Positions 1 through 6,570 of a stretch of 10,807 nucleotides of DNA are shown one piece after another (position 1 is the stretch's first letter; each line of letters starts with the position of its first letter). The DNA lies in contig JALWSN010000579.1 of NCBI GenBank assembly GCA_027080245.1, positions 1-10,807 on the forward strand, read 5' to 3'. The stretch comes from Ignavibacteriales bacterium (GTDB taxonomy: Bacteria; Bacteroidota; Ignavibacteria; Ignavibacteriales; Melioribacteraceae). The notes beneath the pieces are model-generated. The model did no database searches, had not been told where the DNA came from, and worked only from the letters and a program-made list of their open reading frames with translations. Made by a program: the position numbers and the translations under genes.

Positions 1-1165
1 CGGAATCTACTAATCCGCTTGCATGTGATTCACCGCGGTAATAACTGTAAAGCGGAAACTTGTTCCGCGCTACAGCTTTTTTAATTTTAGGATTAGGCTG
101 ATTGCACGAGCGGTTAATGGGAAAGTTGGAATTCAACATCGCCAGCCCAAGTCCGCCGGGTACATCTAATTGTCCGGCAAGGGCAAACAAAGTGAATACG
201 GCACGTATCGTCTGAACTCCGCTGTTGGAATATTCCAGTCCGGTGTACATTACGGGGCAAGCGCCATTTGCGTCGGTTATTTCCCAAGCCAGCGAATCAA
301 TCCTTCTGGCAGGAACGCCGGTTATTTCTTCCACTACCTTCGGCGTGAAATGCTGAACGTAACGTTTGAATTCTTCGAAACCGTAAGTCCAGTTCTCCGC
401 AAAGTTAACGTCGTAAAGTTCTTCTTCAATCATTACGTTCAAAATCCCAAGCGCTAACGCGCCGTCGCTACCTGAACGTATTGGAATCCACTCCGCACCG
501 GTTCGGTAAACGGTTTCCGTTTTACGTGGATCGATTACAACAACCCTCGCGCCTCTTTTGGCGGCGCTTTCAAGCCTGTGCATGTCTAATGGAGGCGAGT
601 CGGTAGCGGGATTTGTTCCCCAAACAATTAAAAGTTCCGCGTTCTCAATGTCGGCAAACATGTTGATTAACATTCTTCCCATTGTAACGTGGGGCGCAAT
701 AATTGCATAGGAAACGTAACACAACGCCCCAACGCCCATCGTGTTTGGCGAACCGAACGGGAAAAGAACGTTGGAAGCCGAGGATACGGGAGCTTCCTTG
801 GGTTGAAAAATATCACAAAGGGAAAGTTCGAACGCGCCCCTGCCGGTGTAAATGGAAACGGCTTCGGGACCGGATTCACGTTTAATTTTGTTAAGGTTCT
901 CTACAATGATGTCGTAAGCTTCGTCCCAGCCGATTGGCTCGAATTCGTAGCCGCCCTTTTTCCCTTTGCGTTTCAAGGGCGTTTTAATTCTGTCCTTGGA
1001 ATAAATTATCTCGGGCGCTCGTTCGCCCCGTTTACAAAGCATTCCAAGGGGGTGGCCTTCGTCTGGCTTAATATCCACAAGCTTTCCGTCGCGTATGCCC
1101 GCTTCAATCCAGCAGCCTGCCGGGCAAATTCCGCATAATCCTTTTTTGTAAACAACGTTTCCCAT
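1..1165 (-). CDS. Molybdopterin-dependent oxidoreductase, N-terminal part (3' end outside window)
   Basis: This gene starts at an ATG (1163-1165 on the complement) and stays open through 388 codons to the window edge, so the C-terminal half is missing. Residues C11, C14, C18 and C44 form the C-x2-C-x3-C-x25-C pattern of the [4Fe-4S] domain that opens complex iron-sulfur molybdoenzymes. The bis-MGD-binding domains follow: GSPNTMGVGALC around 138-149, with Cys149 the candidate molybdenum ligand; ELLIVWGTNPATDSPP at about 177-192; VVIDPRKTET at 209-218; and LAGQLDVPGG at 329-338. A Cys ligand is typical of PsrA/PhsA-, formate dehydrogenase- and assimilatory nitrate reductase-like enzymes. The protein begins directly with the Fe-S domain and shows no twin-arginine signal, so a cytoplasmic location is inferred. 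An AGAGGA ribosome binding site lies five bases before the ATG. It follows the doxX-like gene after 78 bases, same strand. The substrate cannot be read from this fragment. Confidence 0.93.
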   Translation of the reverse strand, partial: MGNVVYKKGLCGICPAGCWIEAGIRDGKLVDIKPDEGHPLGMLCKRGERAPEIIYSKDRIKTPLKRKGKKGGYEFEPIGWDEAYDIIVENLNKIKRESGPEAVSIYTGRGAFELSLCDIFQPKEAPVSSASNVLFPFGSPNTMGVGALCYVSYAIIAPHVTMGRMLINMFADIENAELLIVWGTNPATDSPPLDMHRLESAAKRGARVVVIDPRKTETVYRTGAEWIPIRSGSDGALALGILNVMIEEELYDVNFAENWTYGFEEFKRYVQHFTPKVVEEITGVPARRIDSLAWEITDANGACPVMYTGLEYSNSGVQTIRAVFTLFALAGQLDVPGGLGLAMLNSNFPINRSCNQPNPKIKKAVARNKFPLYSYYRGESHASGLVDS

Positions 1166-1243
1166 CGCGTTCCTCTAACTTAACTTTCCGGAAAATTAAA
1201 GATTGAAAATTTTCGTTTTCTCCAAACGGTTCAACCGGCAAAA

Positions 1244-1651
1244 TTAAAACGTAAGAGCAATGCTTCCCGGACCGGTAATTAAAAACAAAACCGCAACGCT
1301 TAAGGCGAGCAAATCGTAAGACCAATCGGTAAAGGGCTTGTCCGTCGAAGTTATTTTCCAAATTGTTCCTGTTAGCATGTGCAGCGCAAACAACGCCACC
1401 GTTAGCCAGAAGAGGAAACCTAAAATAATAAAGACAGCGCCAAAAGTTTCCAGAAACGCAATCGGCGTTCCGAAAAGCCAACCTGGTTTAAAGCCCATGC
1501 TTTCGAAATCTTTTGCGTTTTGTTTCAAGTCCTTTATTTTGAACCGTCCGTAGTAAAGAAAAACCGCGCCGAAAATTATTCGCGTAATTAGAATAAAATA
1601 ATCCGAGTAATTACCCAATGGGGTGAAATTGTTAAAATCGTGAAATGTCAT
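1244..1651 (-). CDS. DoxX family membrane protein
   Basis: A 135-residue hydrophobic protein with four predicted membrane segments, at about residues 18-35, 58-77, 79-99 and 112-127. The first segment with ITRIIFGAVFLYYGRFKI, the PGWLFGTPIAFLETFGAVFIILG stretch and the C-terminal TGPGSIALTF are the usual landmarks of the DoxX/DoxD family (COG2259). The length is normal for a stand-alone DoxX protein. The family is named after a subunit of an archaeal terminal/thiosulfate:quinone oxidoreductase, but most bacterial members have no proven function. A GGGAGG ribosome binding site (complement of 1656-1661) lies four bases before the chosen ATG. The gene sits upstream of the molybdoenzyme on the same strand, so a shared transcript and a link to membrane redox chemistry are plausible but inferred. 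Confidence 0.88.
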   Translation of the reverse strand: MTFHDFNNFTPLGNYSDYFILITRIIFGAVFLYYGRFKIKDLKQNAKDFESMGFKPGWLFGTPIAFLETFGAVFIILGFLFWLTVALFALHMLTGTIWKITSTDKPFTDWSYDLLALSVAVLFLITGPGSIALTF

Positions 1652-1897
1652 TTCGCCTCCCGAAATTTTTTAATTTATTGCCGGATGTTAAAGCCGCAAA
1701 GTTGGTTTTACGTTCGCCAAATACGTTGTTTAACAAAGCGAATAAAAATCTAACCGGTTAAAAGCAAAATAATAAATTGTCGTATTTCAAAATGTAAAAT
1801 CCACGACAGAGCGGTGTTATGAATAAGCAACATGCGCCTTTGGGAAAAAGCCTTTATCAAACGTTCGGAGTACTATTGCCAAGCGAAAAATAAAAAC
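1652..1897 (-). promoter_or_regulatory. Intergenic region upstream of doxX with two short palindromes
   Basis: This 246-base gap separates aroE from the doxX-like gene and must hold the doxX promoter unless aroE transcripts read through. It contains two perfect short palindromes: TAACCGGTTA at 1751-1760 and TTGTTTAACAA at 1726-1736. On the minus strand a TTG and a TATTTTG element (a loose match to the Bacteroidota -33/-7 pattern) lie just before the TAACCGGTTA palindrome, which would place the palindrome near the transcription start. I see no convincing sigma-70 pair and no strong terminator for aroE here. Operator function is only a suggestion, since short palindromes occur by chance in A+T-rich DNA. 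Confidence 0.25.
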
Positions 1898-2797
1898 TTA
1901 CGCTCCGTTAACTTTTTTTAACTCGGTCTCCAATTTTTGAGTTATTTCTCGCAACGGCATTTTGTGGTTTGTCCAGAGCTCAAAGGATTTCGCTCCTTGA
2001 TGAACGAACATATTCAACCCGTTGATTGTTCGTGCGCCTGCCTCTTCGGCAAGCTCAAGGAATCTTGTTCTTAACGGATTGTAAACCAAATCGAAAACAA
2101 TTTGCTCTTCGTTAAATCCTTCCGAAGTCACAAGTGGCGAGTCGTCCGTTTCGGGGAACATGCCAACCGACGTAGCGTTAACTACAACCTTGCTTCTTTT
2201 TAGAACGGATTTCAAATCGGGGGGCATTAGTTCGAAAGTTTCAATATTTTCAAAAAGCATTTTTTCGGCATAGTAATCCTTAACGGATTCCGCTTTGTCC
2301 AGGGTTCGATTAATCAAATTTATTTTAGCCACCTTGAAATGACTGATGAAAGCGTAGATGACGCTACGCGCGGCGCCGCCGCAACCGAGTATGGCCACTT
2401 CCGAGCCGGAAATCTCGTTTTTGAAATTGTTAAGAGACGCCACGACCCCGTCAACGTCTGTGTTGTGTCCAACCAAATTCCCGTCAACGTTCACCACTGT
2501 GTTCACAGCGCCAATAACGTTGGCTTCGTCCGTAACATCGTTTAAGTACTGTAAAATCTTTTCTTTGTGCGGTAGGGTAACGTTAAAGCCTTTAATATTA
2601 AGGGCTATCATGCCCTTCAACGCGTCCTGCAAATTTTCCGAAAGGACGTCGAAGGGAAGATAAATAAAATCCAGCCCCAGAGCTTTGAAAGCCGAGTTAT
2701 GCATTAAAGGCGAAAAGGAATGCCTTATTGGATGCCCTATTACGCCCGTTACGTTTTTGTAACTAAATTGTGCCTCTTTGATTTGCATGTCGTTCAT
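1898..2797 (-). CDS. aroE: Shikimate dehydrogenase (NADP+)
   Basis: Reduces 3-dehydroshikimate to shikimate with NADPH, the fourth step of the chorismate pathway, in the cytoplasm. The 299-residue protein has all key motifs: the shikimate-binding GHPIRHSFSP (Ser27, Ser29), FNVTLPHKE with catalytic Lys78, GHNTD with catalytic Asp114, the nucleotide-binding GCGGAARS (138-145), and NRT at 163-165, which favours NADPH over NADH. VNATSVGM at about 206-213, DLVYNPLRT at 236-244 and GLNMFVHQGAKSFELW with Gln267 follow. Length is slightly above the usual 270-290 because of a short N-terminal lead. A second in-frame ATG lies three codons later; neither start has a strong ribosome binding site. The gene begins six bases after the TPR gene's stop, so it is very probably translated from the same transcript. 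The fold and residues leave little doubt; the QuiA/YdiB paralogues are less likely given the NRT motif. Confidence 0.96.
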   Translation of the reverse strand: MNDMQIKEAQFSYKNVTGVIGHPIRHSFSPLMHNSAFKALGLDFIYLPFDVLSENLQDALKGMIALNIKGFNVTLPHKEKILQYLNDVTDEANVIGAVNTVVNVDGNLVGHNTDVDGVVASLNNFKNEISGSEVAILGCGGAARSVIYAFISHFKVAKINLINRTLDKAESVKDYYAEKMLFENIETFELMPPDLKSVLKRSKVVVNATSVGMFPETDDSPLVTSEGFNEEQIVFDLVYNPLRTRFLELAEEAGARTINGLNMFVHQGAKSFELWTNHKMPLREITQKLETELKKVNGA

Positions 2798-2803
2798 TTG
2801 TCT

Positions 2804-4213
2804 TTAAGATAAAATTTCCTTGAACATTGGCAGTTCTGTAAAGAACGGGAAGTCTTTTTCGAACATGCTCTTAAACCTTGGGTCGATTGAAATTGCTTTT
2901 AACAAAGAATAATACGCTGCCTCTTTGTCGTTTAGAAGAAAGTAAACTTTTGTAATGCCGTAGTAAGAATTAGCATGATTTCCATTTAACTGAATGCATT
3001 TGAGAAATTGATTTTTAGCCTCTTCAAACGAACCCGCCTCGACGAGCGCGTTGGCAAGTTTGTAATTCGCTTCGAAATTTGAGGGGGTTTCCTTTAATAT
3101 TATTTTGTATTGTTCGATTGCTTTGGGGAAATTTTTCAGCTTCAATTCAATTTCCGCAATTTGAAAGCGGGCTTCGACGAAAGATTTGTTCCTTTTAAGA
3201 ATTTTTCGAAAGTCCTCTAACGCAAGGCTGTAATGCTTTAATTGCTTGTAACAAACACCCCTGCTCAAATAAGCAAGTTCAAAATCCCTGTCTATTCTAA
3301 TAGCTTTCGAATAGTATTGAATAGCGAGGTGGTAACGTTTTAAATCCTCGTAAATTTGCCCGATGTTAAAAAATATCGATTCGTCGTCCGGTTCAAGTTT
3401 GCTTGCTTTTGTAAAGCAATCCAGAGCCTTGTTGAAATTTTTAAGATTGGCGTAAGCTATTCCGCAATTAAACCAGCTGGAAGAAAATTCGTTGTTAATC
3501 GCAAGCGAGAGTTCGAATGCGTTTACTGCTTTTTCGAATTTATTCATTCTTAACAAGGCAGTGCCTTTGTTGTACCAGCCAGTGGCGCTGTAAGGTTCAA
3601 GCGTTAAATATTTTTCGTAAACTCTGAGAGCGTTTTGCAAATCGTCGGTATTCTCGTAACAAAAGCCCAGTTCGTTGTAAGCATCGGCGTTTTCAGGCTC
3701 AAGTTTAATTACTTCCTCGAAATACTTAATTGCCTCTTTTAAATTGTCGTTCCGTTCGTAAAGCATCCCCAGACTAAAAAGAATTTCGGCGTCGTTGGGA
3801 GAAATTGTAAGCGCCGTTTTAAGGGATTGAACGGCATCGTCGAAAAGTCCCAAGTTTTCCTCGGCGTTTGCTTTGTTTAACAAAACGTCGGGATCGCTTG
3901 GGTTCAGCGAAAGAGCTTTGTTAAAACAATAGTATGCTTCCTCGAACTCAAACAAATTGTTCAGGAAAATCCCGCGGGAAAGCCACGCCTCGGAATTGTA
4001 AGGAGCGACTTTCAAAAGGGCGTCGGTTAAATAAAGCCCGTCTTTGGAATAGTCGAATTCGAGGCACATCTGAATAGTGTCCTCAAACAAATCCTGATGA
4101 ATTAGCTCTTCGCCTCGCTCGAGGTATTTCTTACATTGCGCTATCCGGGACTTGAGAGATTTCAAATCCCGCGAAGCGTTTGTCCCTTCGTAATATGAAC
4201 CAAAGAATTCCAT
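2804..4213 (-). CDS. Tetratricopeptide repeat protein (11 tandem TPRs)
   Basis: A 469-residue protein in which residues 74-447 are exactly eleven consecutive 34-residue TPR units with no insertions. Each unit carries the expected small/aromatic pattern and an A-x-x-x-(F/Y) second helix, and usually ends in a P or D/N turn (for example LEPEN, LEPDD, IDPRF). A helical N-terminal region (1-73) includes a possible degenerate repeat. A 22-residue tail with FPFFTELPMFKEIL closes the protein, like many TPR proteins of the Bacteroidota and relatives. There is no signal peptide or membrane segment, so a cytoplasmic scaffold or adaptor is likely; the partner is unknown. The ATG at 4211-4213 has no clear Shine-Dalgarno sequence. 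It is the first gene of a unit with aroE six bases downstream. O-GlcNAc transferase-like proteins also have long TPR arrays, but no catalytic domain is present here. Confidence 0.92.
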   Translation of the reverse strand: MEFFGSYYEGTNASRDLKSLKSRIAQCKKYLERGEELIHQDLFEDTIQMCLEFDYSKDGLYLTDALLKVAPYNSEAWLSRGIFLNNLFEFEEAYYCFNKALSLNPSDPDVLLNKANAEENLGLFDDAVQSLKTALTISPNDAEILFSLGMLYERNDNLKEAIKYFEEVIKLEPENADAYNELGFCYENTDDLQNALRVYEKYLTLEPYSATGWYNKGTALLRMNKFEKAVNAFELSLAINNEFSSSWFNCGIAYANLKNFNKALDCFTKASKLEPDDESIFFNIGQIYEDLKRYHLAIQYYSKAIRIDRDFELAYLSRGVCYKQLKHYSLALEDFRKILKRNKSFVEARFQIAEIELKLKNFPKAIEQYKIILKETPSNFEANYKLANALVEAGSFEEAKNQFLKCIQLNGNHANSYYGITKVYFLLNDKEAAYYSLLKAISIDPRFKSMFEKDFPFFTELPMFKEILS

Positions 4214-4237
4214 AATTTGTAAATTTGTTAAAACGAA

Positions 4238-4266
4238 AATCTATTGTTATCAGGGATTAAAATCAA
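4238..4266 (-). promoter_or_regulatory. Candidate promoter for the TPR-aroE unit
   Basis: On the minus strand a TTGATT box (complement of 4261-4266) and a TAGATT box (complement of 4238-4243) are separated by 17 bases, the best sigma-70 spacing. TAGATTTT is also one base from the Bacteroidota -7 consensus TAnnTTTG. Transcription would begin near 4230 and leave a leader of only about 17 bases before the TPR start, which fits the absence of a clear ribosome binding site. Predicted from sequence only. Confidence 0.4.
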
Positions 4267-4388
4267 GTTGTTTTTTAAATTTTAATTATTAAGAAACTTT
4301 GCGCCCTTTTTCATTTTCTTGCAGATATTCACCAAGCTCCACATTCTGCGAGATGAGGTAAGGATGGGTTGATGACCGGATAATTAGT

Positions 4389-4416
4389 TAATCAAAGATG
4401 GATTCATATTTGATTA
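4389..4416. repeat. 8-bp perfect inverted repeat
   Basis: TAATCAAA at 4389-4396 is matched by its exact complement TTTGATTA at 4409-4416 across a 12-base gap. The arms are A+T-rich, so an RNA hairpin would be weak. A regulator binding site is conceivable, but the site lies about 120 bases upstream of the candidate TPR promoter and about 440 bases from the hydrolase promoter. No function is assigned. Confidence 0.3.
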
Positions 4417-4710
4417 CAGCCGACCGATTTCCATTTTGAAATAAGCCAATAGGGTTAACTCTTGGTGTGCGTTTGAGTTGTGTTATTAAAAGGTTGAACA
4501 GATTAAATAAGGTTCTTTATTATAATCAAAACTTAAAATATCTTTTTTCCTCTACTCCTTTAATGCCCTAATTTTCCAATCATCCTCAAAAGGAGACCGG
4601 GGTGGAATTGGTGAAAAGTCTTAAGGAATAAGTCTTAAGCAATAGTTATTTTGGCAATTTCCCAAATACCTCTTAGCCTTTTAACATTTTAGCCTCTTTA
4701 CCTCTTTCTC

Positions 4711-4741
4711 ATTCATAATTCAATATTCATAATTCATAATT
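4711..4741. repeat. Short direct repeats ATTCATAATT (x3)
   Basis: Three copies of ATTCATAATT begin at 4711, 4725 and 4732, the last two overlapping by three bases. Shortly downstream the 7-base word GAACCAA is repeated in tandem (4789-4806). These look like simple-sequence expansions in spacer DNA. They lie upstream of the hydrolase promoter and carry no coding potential. Confidence 0.5.
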
Positions 4742-4852
4742 ATCATTCGCGCATTCGGGGCTAATTTAACGATTCACCTCAAAACCACGAACCAAGAACC
4801 AAGAACTCCGCACTAAAAACCAGCCGCCTCAGATGGAAAAAACAATTGCTGT

Positions 4853-4881
4853 TTGACATTTTCACTCGTATTAATTATGTT
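4853..4881 (+). promoter_or_regulatory. Strong sigma-70-type promoter for the exported hydrolase
   Basis: A perfect -35 box TTGACA (4853-4858) is followed after 17 bases by TATGTT (4876-4881), a good -10 box. The initiating T and A and the last T match the consensus. The expected start is near 4888, which would give the hydrolase gene a 5' leader of about 275 bases. It is the best promoter-like sequence in the window. A Bacteroidota-type reading (TTG at -33) would use nearly the same bases. Confidence 0.6.
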
Positions 4882-4937
4882 TTGCTCGAAATCTATTCCC
4901 TTTTGGCTAAAGAAATATTTTTAATTTGAAATAACAA

Positions 4938-5057
4938 ATGGAAATATTGCGAATTAAAAAAAAACGAAGAAAGAGGGGAATCCCAAAACCAAAATCCTCC
5001 AAGACTTTTCCGAACGTTAACCCCTCCAAAGCGATTTTAACTTATTCCTACTCCTGA
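4938..5057 (+). other. Possible 39-codon leader ORF, highly basic
   Basis: Inside the predicted leader an ATG at 4938 opens a frame of 39 codons ending in TGA at 5055-5057. The product would begin MEILRIKKKRRKRG and be strongly basic through residue 22, then Ser/Thr-rich. No Shine-Dalgarno sequence precedes it, and an A-rich stretch naturally encodes lysines, so chance is the default explanation. It is recorded because it ends 23 bases before the stem-loop at 5080-5132, the arrangement seen in leader-peptide attenuators. Confidence 0.15.
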
Positions 5058-5079
5058 GAATTAAATAAAAAAATATTTT

Positions 5080-5137
5080 GCCGTTAATCCATTCTACAAT
5101 TCTTACAACATCGAAATGTTGAATTAAACGGCTTTTT
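5080..5137 (+). promoter_or_regulatory. Nested stem-loop with U-run before the hydrolase ribosome binding site
   Basis: An outer stem GCCGTT (5080-5085) pairs with AACGGC (5127-5132) and can extend by AAT/ATT with one bulged A. Inside it CAACAT (5106-5111) and ATGTTG (5116-5121) form a perfect 6-bp hairpin with a CGAA loop. Five T residues follow at 5133-5137. The strong ribosome binding site GGGAGG lies at 5153-5158, six bases before the ATG at 5165. A G+C-containing stem followed by a U-run upstream of a gene, with no plus-strand gene before it, suggests transcription attenuation or an RNA stability element. The ligand or trigger is unknown, and I recognise no known riboswitch consensus. 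Confidence 0.4.
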
Positions 5138-5164
5138 AAATTAACTAACTAAGGGAGGAAGAAA

Positions 5165-6460
5165 ATGAGAAACAAAACAGGAAAAGTTACAACGCTGGGG
5201 TTGAGCGCTTTGATTTTAACTATTGCCCTAATTTTTACAAACGTTTACGCTGGCGACGACGGAATAATCTTCAAAGACCCTCAATATTCCTTTCAACTGT
5301 TGCGCACAATAGGTTACAGCAGCACGGGCGGCGCCGATATCGGCGAATGCCTGAGCACGGCTTACCGTATTAAAGACGCCGATAATGAAAGCTGGTACGC
5401 CGAATGGCTTAAGACGGCTAAACGCCTTGAGAAAACCGCCAAGCAATTCCTTTCCGACGGACATAAGAAAAGTGCAAAGGAGGCTTTTTTCAGGGCTTCG
5501 AATTATTACCGAACAGCCGAGTTTTTCCTTCACACAAACCCTAACGATCCCCGAATACTTAAAACCTGGGGGAAAAGCCGCAAATGTTTTCTGGAAGCCG
5601 CAAAACTCTCCGAGAAGCCCATTAAATCCGTGAAAATACCTTTCGGTAAAACTACGCTGCCCGGTTACTTGTGCCTTGTGGACAATTCGGGAAAGAAAAG
5701 ACCTTTGTTAATTATCCACAGCGGCTTCGACGGAACGGCGGAAGAACTCTATTTTGAACTTGGCTACCTCGCGGTGCAACGCGGTTTTAACTGCCTTTTA
5801 TTCGAAGGTCCGGGACAGGGTGAGGTGATTAGAGTTCAAAAAATTCCGTTCAGGCCGGATTGGGAAAACGTCGTTACTCCTGTTGTGAATTTCGCCCTAA
5901 AGCTTCCTGAAGTCGACCCTCAAAGAATCGCCCTGGCCGGCTTTAGCTTTGGAGGCTATCTCGCTCCCAGAGCCGTGGCCTTTGAACATCGCATTAAAGC
6001 TTGCGTGGCAGACGGAGGCGTGTACGATTTTTACGCTAACGCCATTAAAAAATGCCCTCCCAATATCAAGGAAATTCTTGCAAGCAAAAAGGCTTCGGAA
6101 AAATTCAATCGTGAAATTGTGAGCATTTTTAACAAGGACGTGGACGTTGGCTGGTTTTTCGGGAACGGAATGTTTACCTTCGGCGCAAAATCCCCGACCG
6201 CTTTCCTCGAAAAACTTAAACCGTACAACATGAGGAAATACGCCGGGAAAATCAAATGCCCCGTGTTAGTGGTGGATTCTAACGGCGACAGGGATTTGCC
6301 GGGGCAGGCAAAACAATTATTCAACGCTTTAAAATGCCCGAAAAAATATTTGCTTTTCACTAAAAAGGAAGGCGCGGGAGACCATTGCCAAATGGGAGCT
6401 ATTAAGTACTCTAACGAAAAAATTCTTAATTGGCTCGAGGATAAACTAATGGCAAAGTAA
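5165..6460 (+). CDS. Exported alpha/beta hydrolase, FrsA/Ayg1-like family
   Basis: A 431-residue protein with an N-terminal signal peptide (basic start, hydrophobic residues about 9-27, likely cleavage after NVYA near residue 29), so it is predicted to act outside the cytoplasm. A helical region (about 60-150) precedes the alpha/beta hydrolase core. The core shows an oxyanion-hole stretch HSGFDG (185-190), FEGPGQGE (213-220), the nucleophile elbow GFSFGG with Ser261, an acid in DSNGDRD (Asp375 most likely) and GAGDHCQMG with His407. The helical N-domain plus the GDHCQMG ending resembles the group that includes fungal Ayg1 and 2,6-dihydroxypseudooxynicotine hydrolase, which cleave C-C or ester bonds; the substrate here is unknown. 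The ATG follows a strong GGGAGG site. The gene has its own promoter and a long structured leader. An esterase or acyl-peptidase role is equally possible. Confidence 0.85.
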   Translation: MRNKTGKVTTLGLSALILTIALIFTNVYAGDDGIIFKDPQYSFQLLRTIGYSSTGGADIGECLSTAYRIKDADNESWYAEWLKTAKRLEKTAKQFLSDGHKKSAKEAFFRASNYYRTAEFFLHTNPNDPRILKTWGKSRKCFLEAAKLSEKPIKSVKIPFGKTTLPGYLCLVDNSGKKRPLLIIHSGFDGTAEELYFELGYLAVQRGFNCLLFEGPGQGEVIRVQKIPFRPDWENVVTPVVNFALKLPEVDPQRIALAGFSFGGYLAPRAVAFEHRIKACVADGGVYDFYANAIKKCPPNIKEILASKKASEKFNREIVSIFNKDVDVGWFFGNGMFTFGAKSPTAFLEKLKPYNMRKYAGKIKCPVLVVDSNGDRDLPGQAKQLFNALKCPKKYLLFTKKEGAGDHCQMGAIKYSNEKILNWLEDKLMAK

Positions 6461-6490
6461 TCTGAAAATTAATGGGCAACGGCAGGGAAC

Positions 6491-6514
6491 AAATATTTCT
6501 TAAAATATTTTTTT
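6491..6514 (+). terminator. Weak A+T-only hairpin with T-run after the hydrolase gene
   Basis: AAATATTT at 6491-6498 pairs with AAATATTT at 6503-6510 across a four-base loop, and T residues continue to 6514. The form is that of a Rho-independent terminator, but the stem has no G-C pairs, so termination would be inefficient. It sits about 30 bases after the hydrolase stop and about 57 bases before the next start. The downstream YkgJ-type gene may still be partly co-transcribed. Confidence 0.3.
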
Positions 6515-6570
6515 GTGAATATCCGTTAAACTTTCTATTTTAAAAAAATGTTTTTGGAAAGGAAATTAAA

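Larger units (their letters stand above)
4267..4852. other. Noncoding A+T-rich spacer with low-complexity word repeats
   Basis: No open reading frame of useful length, RNA gene or mobile-element end is visible here. The stretch contains several short repeated words: ATTCATAATT three times in 4711-4741, the 7-base unit GAACCAA repeated in tandem at 4789-4806, AGTCTTAAG twice at about 4617-4640, and TTAGCCT twice at about 4673-4697. An 8-base inverted repeat is described separately. I read it as decayed or simple-repeat spacer between divergent genes. It could also be a dispersed repeat of this genome, which only a genome-wide comparison could show. Confidence 0.5.

Noticed and set aside
689..1138. 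149-codon plus-strand frame
   Set aside because: It lies antisense to the molybdoenzyme, which has clear family motifs through the whole stretch; the plus-strand product shows none.
1801..1897. Rho-independent terminator after aroE
   Set aside because: The CCTTT words near 1835-1855 are direct rather than inverted repeats, and no stem longer than about four pairs with a T-run is visible.
4214..4852. tRNA, small RNA, CRISPR repeat or decayed gene in the large spacer
   Set aside because: I found no cloverleaf-like T-arm words, no regularly spaced repeats of 25-40 bases, and no frame of useful length or recognisable protein motif on either strand.
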